Below are positions 11,765 through 15,500 of a stretch of 15,500 bases of DNA, piece after piece. This DNA comes from DATBMA01 sp036555105 (GTDB lineage Bacteria; Actinomycetota; Acidimicrobiia; Spongiisociales; ZC4RG35). Numbering within the stretch: position 1 is the first letter of the stretch; each line of letters begins with the position of its first letter. Made by a program: the position numbers and the translations under genes. The notes beneath the pieces were generated by a model. The model was not told the origin of the DNA and did not search any database. It saw nothing but the letters and a program-made list of their open reading frames with translations. Where the stretch lies: assembly GCA_036555105.1 (NCBI GenBank), contig DATBMA010000054.1, positions 1 through 15,500 on the forward strand, read 5' to 3'.

Positions 11765-13282
11765 GTGAGTTCGGTTGAAGCCCGGCCTGCGGTCGTGATC
11801 ACCGATGCACCTATGACGCTCGATGAGTTGCGTGATGTCGCGTTCGGAGCAGAGATCACGATCGGCCCCGGGGCCGTGACCAGGCTCGACGAGTCTCGCG
11901 GTGTCGTGAATCGGGCGCTCGAACGTGATGAGCTGGTGTACGGCCTGACCACCGGTCTGGGGCATGCCCGCAATGTCCGGATACCAGAAGAGGCCCTGGT
12001 GGCTATGCAGCCGGTCATCGTGGCGATGCACGCCGGGACCATGGGCGAACCCCTGCCCACCTCAGTCGTGCGGGCGACGATGGCGGCGCGTCTCAACGGA
12101 TTCACCCGGGGTGGATCTGGGATCTCGCCGGCCGTGGCCCGGGTGTTGGAGCAGATGCTGAACGCCGGGGTCCACCCTGTCGTCCCCCGGCTGGGCTCGG
12201 TGGGAGCTTCGGACCTCGGCCATCTCGCGATGATCGGCCTGGTTGCGCTCGGATTCGGTCAGGCCGAGTACCGCGGCCAGACCATGCCCGGCGCTGAGGC
12301 CATGGCCGCCGCCCGGATCGAACCCGCCGCCCTGGCCCCCAAGGATGGGCTTGCCCTGATTTCGGCTAATTCGGTCACGGTGGGTTGGGGGGCAGTCGTG
12401 CTTGGATCTGCCGCCAGGGTGATCGACCTGGCCGACGCGGTGGCGGCCGTATCGATGGAGGCCGTCGGGGCCAATCCTTCGATCGTCGAGCCCGTCGTGG
12501 CCGCCGCCAAGGCCAGTGCAGGCCAGCAGGCCACCTCCGCCCGCATCAGGGGAATGTTGGAGGGGAGTGAGCGCACCGGTTTCGGAGCCACCGTCTCGGT
12601 TCAGGACCCGCTGGGCTACCGGGTGGTTCCACAGGTGCATGGCGCCATGCGCGATCTCCTCGACTTCGCCACCCAGGCGCTGAGCAACGAACTGAACGGC
12701 ATGAGCGACAACCCACTGGTGGCGATCGAAGAGGATCGGCTTGTCTCCAACGGGAACTTCCATCCGATGCTGCCGGCGTTGACCATCGACGGTCTCAGGC
12801 CGGCGATTGCCCACGTGGGGCTCTTGGTCGAGCGGCGCAACGGCCACATGTTTGACAGCGCCGTGGGTGGGGCTGCGTTCATTCCGGTCCCCACCACAAT
12901 CGATCCCGACGCCACCGGGGTCCTGCTGCGTTACCCCGCCGCCGCCGGCTACACCAGGCTGCGCCAGCTGGCCGACCCGGTGACCCTCGATGTCCCCACC
13001 CTCGACCTTGCGGTTGAGGACCACTCGACCAACGCTCCCGAGGCGGTCGCCCGAACCGATGAGGCACTAGGAGTGCTCGAGGATCTCCTCGCAGTCGAGC
13101 TGATGCAAGCGTGCGGCATACTGCTTCGGCTCAATTCACGCCCTCGGCTGGGAGCCGGGACCGGCCCCATATTCGATGCCGTCGTCGAGCTGTGGAACGA
13201 GTTGAAACCCGGAACTCCGACGGCCGACATCCATCGCATCGTGAGGTCTGCCCTGGTAGGCGGCCGGATCCCCATCAAGTGA
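11765..13282 (+). CDS. Histidine/aromatic ammonia-lyase-like protein with altered MIO motif
   Basis: A 505-residue member of the HAL/PAL/TAL family, which removes ammonia from aromatic amino acids through the MIO cofactor made from Ala-Ser-Gly. Conserved family regions are YGLTTGLG (Tyr59), AMHAG (His89), LISANSV (Asn202), VQDPLGYRVVPQVHGA (Gln280, Arg286), SDNPLV (314-319), GNFHP (330-334) and EDHSTN (Glu418 region). Length and order match HutH. The MIO tripeptide position reads Ala148-Ser149-Asp150 in GSVGASDLGHL, one residue shorter than GSVGASGDLAPL. The Tyr of QDPY is Leu283. MIO formation is thus doubtful, and the reaction may differ from plain deamination. The GTG start lacks a ribosome binding site; ATG 11813 (Met17) is an alternative. 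It is the third gene of the SoxR-driven run. Confidence 0.88.
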   Translation: MSSVEARPAVVITDAPMTLDELRDVAFGAEITIGPGAVTRLDESRGVVNRALERDELVYGLTTGLGHARNVRIPEEALVAMQPVIVAMHAGTMGEPLPTSVVRATMAARLNGFTRGGSGISPAVARVLEQMLNAGVHPVVPRLGSVGASDLGHLAMIGLVALGFGQAEYRGQTMPGAEAMAAARIEPAALAPKDGLALISANSVTVGWGAVVLGSAARVIDLADAVAAVSMEAVGANPSIVEPVVAAAKASAGQQATSARIRGMLEGSERTGFGATVSVQDPLGYRVVPQVHGAMRDLLDFATQALSNELNGMSDNPLVAIEEDRLVSNGNFHPMLPALTIDGLRPAIAHVGLLVERRNGHMFDSAVGGAAFIPVPTTIDPDATGVLLRYPAAAGYTRLRQLADPVTLDVPTLDLAVEDHSTNAPEAVARTDEALGVLEDLLAVELMQACGILLRLNSRPRLGAGTGPIFDAVVELWNELKPGTPTADIHRIVRSALVGGRIPIK

Positions 13283-13284
13283 GC

Positions 13285-13312
13285 GTGGCAATCCGGGAAC
13301 GATGCCTAACCT
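13285..13312 (+). promoter_or_regulatory. Candidate promoter before second lipoprotein gene
   Basis: GTGGCA (13285-13290) and TAACCT (13307-13312) with a 16-bp spacer would start transcription near 13319, some 33 nt before the ATG. A GGGAAC (13295-13300) in the spacer is an alternative ECF-type -35, with CTTC 16 nt later. Both readings are tentative. Confidence 0.3.
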
Positions 13313-13340
13313 GCCGCTTCGCCGGCCGCGGGCCGCTCGA

Positions 13341-13346
13341 GAGGGG
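13341..13346 (+). promoter_or_regulatory. Ribosome binding site of second lipoprotein gene
   Basis: GAGGGG ends 5 nt before ATG 13352, supporting that start. Confidence 0.5.
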
Positions 13347-13351
13347 TTCTC

Positions 13352-13993
13352 ATGAAAATCGTCCTTCGTCTGATCATCCTGGGTCTCATCACGGCCGCCT
13401 GCGGGGGAGCCGCCGCGACCACGACCGTCGCTGAGGCGACGACCACAACCCTTGGAACCGGTCAGACCGGGGACACCGTCGCTTTTGAGGACCTGCCGGC
13501 GGAGTGCAAGCGCTTGGTAGGGCAATTCCTGCAGGCGATCGAACCGGTGGTTCGAGACATCGACTTCGACTCCGCCACCGTCGAGGAGCTGAATGAGATG
13601 AGCACTCAGCTCGAGGAGCAAACGTCCGAGTTCGAGACGACTCTGAACGAGAACTGCCCTGACATCGGGGGGGAGGATTCCCAAGACGCTCTGCTCGACT
13701 TGGCCCGCTCCGAGGCCCCAGGGGCGGTGGCCTACCTGCAGTTCATATTCCGGATGATGGAGGGGTTCACCGGTGAGGATGGAGCGGGGGTGAGCGGCGA
13801 CTGCGAAACCGACATAGCTGCTGCCCTCGAGGTCATACAGGGAGGCGGGACTGCCGCCGACCTGACCATGGCCGAGATGAGCCAGCTCAGCGCGTTGATG
13901 GGCGCCATCGGTGAGGAGTGCTCGTTGGAGAAGGCCAACGAGTTCTACGAGCGGGAAGACGTGCAGGCCTTTTTGGCCGACATGTCCAACTGA
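13352..13993 (+). CDS. Lipoprotein, acidic helical, function unknown
   Basis: A 213-residue secreted lipoprotein. The signal peptide (Lys2, Arg6, hydrophobic 7-15) ends with lipobox ITAAC, so Cys17 is lipidated. A short Thr-rich linker (about 22-36) follows. The mature domain (about 45-213) is acidic and mostly helical, with long Glu/Leu-rich stretches (around 70-100 and 170-213). Four cysteines (53, 102, 150, 191) could make two disulfides. No known domain is recognised. It begins 69 bp after the lyase gene and has its own ribosome binding site and possible promoter, so it may or may not belong to the SoxR operon. The same lipobox-plus-Thr style is seen in the protein at 3612-4094, but the domains differ. 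Confidence 0.75.
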   Translation: MKIVLRLIILGLITAACGGAAATTTVAEATTTTLGTGQTGDTVAFEDLPAECKRLVGQFLQAIEPVVRDIDFDSATVEELNEMSTQLEEQTSEFETTLNENCPDIGGEDSQDALLDLARSEAPGAVAYLQFIFRMMEGFTGEDGAGVSGDCETDIAAALEVIQGGGTAADLTMAEMSQLSALMGAIGEECSLEKANEFYEREDVQAFLADMSN

Positions 13994-13996
13994 GTT

Positions 13997-14016
13997 CGCC
14001 GAAGAGCCCTTAGGCG
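13997..14016. terminator. Small hairpin between convergent genes
   Basis: CGCC (13997-14000) pairs with GGCG (14013-14016), then one mismatch, then AAG (14002-14004) with CTT (14009-14011), closing an AGCC loop. It fills the 16-bp gap between the two convergent stops. A weak candidate terminator for both strands. Confidence 0.3.
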
Positions 14017-15500
14017 CGGTCGTCCCTGAACCAGCGGACAGCGAGCAGCAACAAGGTCGCAAGGAGCCCAGAGATGACCAGCGCCCAAATTGTCACGTCC
14101 GACCCAGTCTGACTTCCCTCCGGAAGGATGATGGTCGTCGAACTCTGATCCGTGGTGGCCGTGTGCCCGGTCGTCGACGAAGAGGGCTGCTCCGTTGTCG
14201 GGGTGCTGTCATGGGTCGTGGTGGAGGCGGCAGGGATGGAAGGCTGCGTTGATGTCGTGGAAGTCGGCTCGGTGGTCGATGTCGACGGCTGAGACGTCGT
14301 GGTGGGAGTCTGGGTCGTTGTGGTCGAAGGCTGGGTCGTGCTGGGAGGCTGGGTCGTCGTCGTCGGAGGCGCCTGGATCTGGCTGGTCCAGTTGGCGGTG
14401 TTGTCGGCCAGGTTCACATCCACCTCGTCGGCGCTCACCGAAGCGGTGGCAATACCACTACCGGGAGTCGCCGCCGCCGCCGTCACCGTCACCGTCGCCG
14501 AGCCCGAATCACCCAGGGCACCCAGAAGACAGGTCACGAACCCCATCAGCTCAAAACAAGCACCCTGCGAAGAAGAAACCGACAGGAACGTCACCTCCGA
14601 CGGCAACGAAGCCGCCAGCACCACATTCGACGCTCCCGACGGGCCCCCATTCACCACACCCAACGTGTAAGTCAGACTCCCGCCCTCCACCACCGGCTCC
14701 GGAACCCCCACCAACGACACACCCACATCCGCCGCCGCCTGGCCCACAACAAACTGACTGAAGGAGGTCATGCCCGCGGCCGTGATGCTCGTCCCCGACC
14801 TCGCAGTCACCGACGGCTGGGTCCACACCAGACCATCGAGCTTCGCCACAATGAAAATGTTCGGATCGGCGGCCGGGTCGATATCGCCCGGAGCAAAAGT
14901 CAGCGTGACATCCGCGGTGTCAAAGGATGCACCGCCGTTGACGATCGTCCACCAGCGATTGACGCCGAGGGCTGCGGCGACTCCCGAGTTGGCGACATCG
15001 GGGTGATCACCTGCCACCGATGCAACGGTGAGGTCGCCGGCTTGCACGACCGTTCCGAAGTTGATAGTGACGGGCAGGTAGGTGGACGCGCTTCCGATCT
15101 CGAAGGTCTCTGTGATCGGCGATCCGGCCGGTATGTGCTTCTGCAGTGCCCCTGCGACGTGGCCTCCTGTGCGTACGACCGTGCCCGCCGGCCCGATGAC
15201 CACCTTGCTTGCCCCGGTGGTGATCTTCCCGCCGATAAGTTGAAGTTGGCCGGTCACCACAAGCGGTCCCTGGATCAGGGTCACTCCGGCCGCCAAGGAG
15301 CCGGCATTCACAATCACGTCGTTGAAGCTGATTCCCGCTGCTGACACCTGCTCTGTGCCGGAGAACACCACCGTCGAAGCTCCTGCATCGAACCCACCCG
15401 ACGTGTAAGTCCAGTTCCTCGCCGTCCGGATCGTCCCCACCAAACTCAAAGTCCCCGACGGCTTAGCAAACTCCACATTCGGCAACTGGCCAGCCCCCGT
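14010..15500 (-). CDS. Cell-surface protein with DUF11 domain, Thr-rich stalk and C-terminal anchor (5' end outside window)
   Basis: The last 496 residues of a large surface protein; the frame is open to the window edge, so the N-terminus is missing. (Numbers count from the codon at 15485.) Residues 1-250 are beta-rich, Gly/Thr/Val-repetitive sequence of the kind found in adhesin-like or beta-helical cell-wall proteins. A DUF11 Ig-like repeat (about 251-366) follows, with PVVEGGSLTYTLGVVNGGP and LADNTA signatures and two Cys (310, 319). Next is a long Thr/Ser/Pro/Gln stalk (about 372-452), probably glycosylated, and finally a membrane helix (about 463-484) with a basic/acidic tail RWFRDDR. 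There is no LPxTG sortase signal, so anchoring is by the helix. The DUF11 part has unusual base composition. A role in adhesion or envelope structure is inferred. Confidence 0.8.
   Translation of the reverse strand, partial: TGAGQLPNVEFAKPSGTLSLVGTIRTARNWTYTSGGFDAGASTVVFSGTEQVSAAGISFNDVIVNAGSLAAGVTLIQGPLVVTGQLQLIGGKITTGASKVVIGPAGTVVRTGGHVAGALQKHIPAGSPITETFEIGSASTYLPVTINFGTVVQAGDLTVASVAGDHPDVANSGVAAALGVNRWWTIVNGGASFDTADVTLTFAPGDIDPAADPNIFIVAKLDGLVWTQPSVTARSGTSITAAGMTSFSQFVVGQAAADVGVSLVGVPEPVVEGGSLTYTLGVVNGGPSGASNVVLAASLPSEVTFLSVSSSQGACFELMGFVTCLLGALGDSGSATVTVTAAAATPGSGIATASVSADEVDVNLADNTANWTSQIQAPPTTTTQPPSTTQPSTTTTQTPTTTSQPSTSTTEPTSTTSTQPSIPAASTTTHDSTPTTEQPSSSTTGHTATTDQSSTTIILPEGSQTGSDVTIWALVISGLLATLLLLAVRWFRDDRA

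Noticed and set aside
12206..12214. Loss of the MIO glycine as a frameshift or pseudogene sign
   Set aside because: The frame is intact for 505 codons with family motifs on both sides, and the change is one whole residue, so a frameshift does not explain it; a base-calling error cannot be fully excluded.
13136..14062. 308-residue minus-strand open frame
   Set aside because: It lies opposite the lyase end and the lipoprotein gene, whose lipobox and ribosome binding site make the plus strand the coding one.
14329..14357. GGCTGGGTCGT repeats as a CRISPR-like or regulatory array
   Set aside because: They are two 18-bp-spaced units within the Thr/Pro/Gln-coding stalk and reflect protein low complexity.
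1..15500. tRNA, rRNA, CRISPR, transposase or integrase
   Set aside because: None seen on reading both strands; nothing in the intergenic gaps has the size or pairing of a tRNA or a repeat-spacer array.

Overview
The window is GC-rich, gene-dense bacterial chromosome with tightly packed genes on both strands. It looks like a high-GC actinobacterium, plausibly of the Acidimicrobiia type. The evidence is frequent GTG starts, several likely leaderless mRNAs, lipoproteins with a Thr/Ala/Pro-rich stalk behind a short lipobox signal, a CU044_5270-type anti-sigma protein, an actinobacterial acyl-ACP desaturase and a DUF11/Thr-rich surface protein. No taxonomic search was possible, so this is inference. 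No rRNA, tRNA, CRISPR array, transposase or integrase was seen.

Layout. 1-690: 3' part of an NAD-dependent epimerase gene, followed by a hairpin. 736-2541: soluble TPR sensor histidine kinase without a response regulator beside it. 2661-3563: diiron acyl-ACP desaturase. 3612-4094: small lipoprotein whose start codon lies in a perfect hairpin. 4176-5126 (minus): WYL-domain regulator, divergent across a perfect 9+9 bp palindrome from a 66-aa small protein and an AlkZ-like DNA glycosylase gene (5217-6514). 6595-6966: DUF1304 membrane protein, converging on an anti-sigma gene. 9089-6948 (minus): secreted crystallin-like protein, ECF sigma factor, membrane anti-sigma protein. 9268-9498: 76-aa Cys-containing small protein, separated from the secreted-protein gene by two long inverted repeats. 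9504-9947 (minus): SoxR. 10005-13282: SoxR-box operon encoding an SDR oxidoreductase, a QueA-like protein and a HAL-like lyase. 13352-13993: second lipoprotein. 14010-15500 (minus): C-terminal part of a large DUF11/Thr-rich cell-surface protein.

The most interesting unit is 9504-13282. A SoxR with an intact [2Fe-2S] cysteine cluster faces a textbook SoxR/MerR promoter: a 20-bp perfect palindrome inside a 19-bp spacer, with the predicted transcript starting at the start codon. It drives three overlapping or closely spaced genes. Two of these are off-consensus members of known enzyme families: a QueA relative with altered signature segments, and an aromatic amino acid lyase homologue in which the MIO-forming Ala-Ser-Gly reads Ala-Ser-Asp. 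This may be an undescribed redox-metabolite-responsive pathway.

A second coherent unit is the WYL regulator, its palindrome, the small protein and the AlkZ-like glycosylase. It resembles a DNA-damage or genotoxin-response module. A third is the envelope module of secreted protein, ECF sigma and anti-sigma, with a candidate autoregulated ECF promoter inside a concentric inverted repeat.
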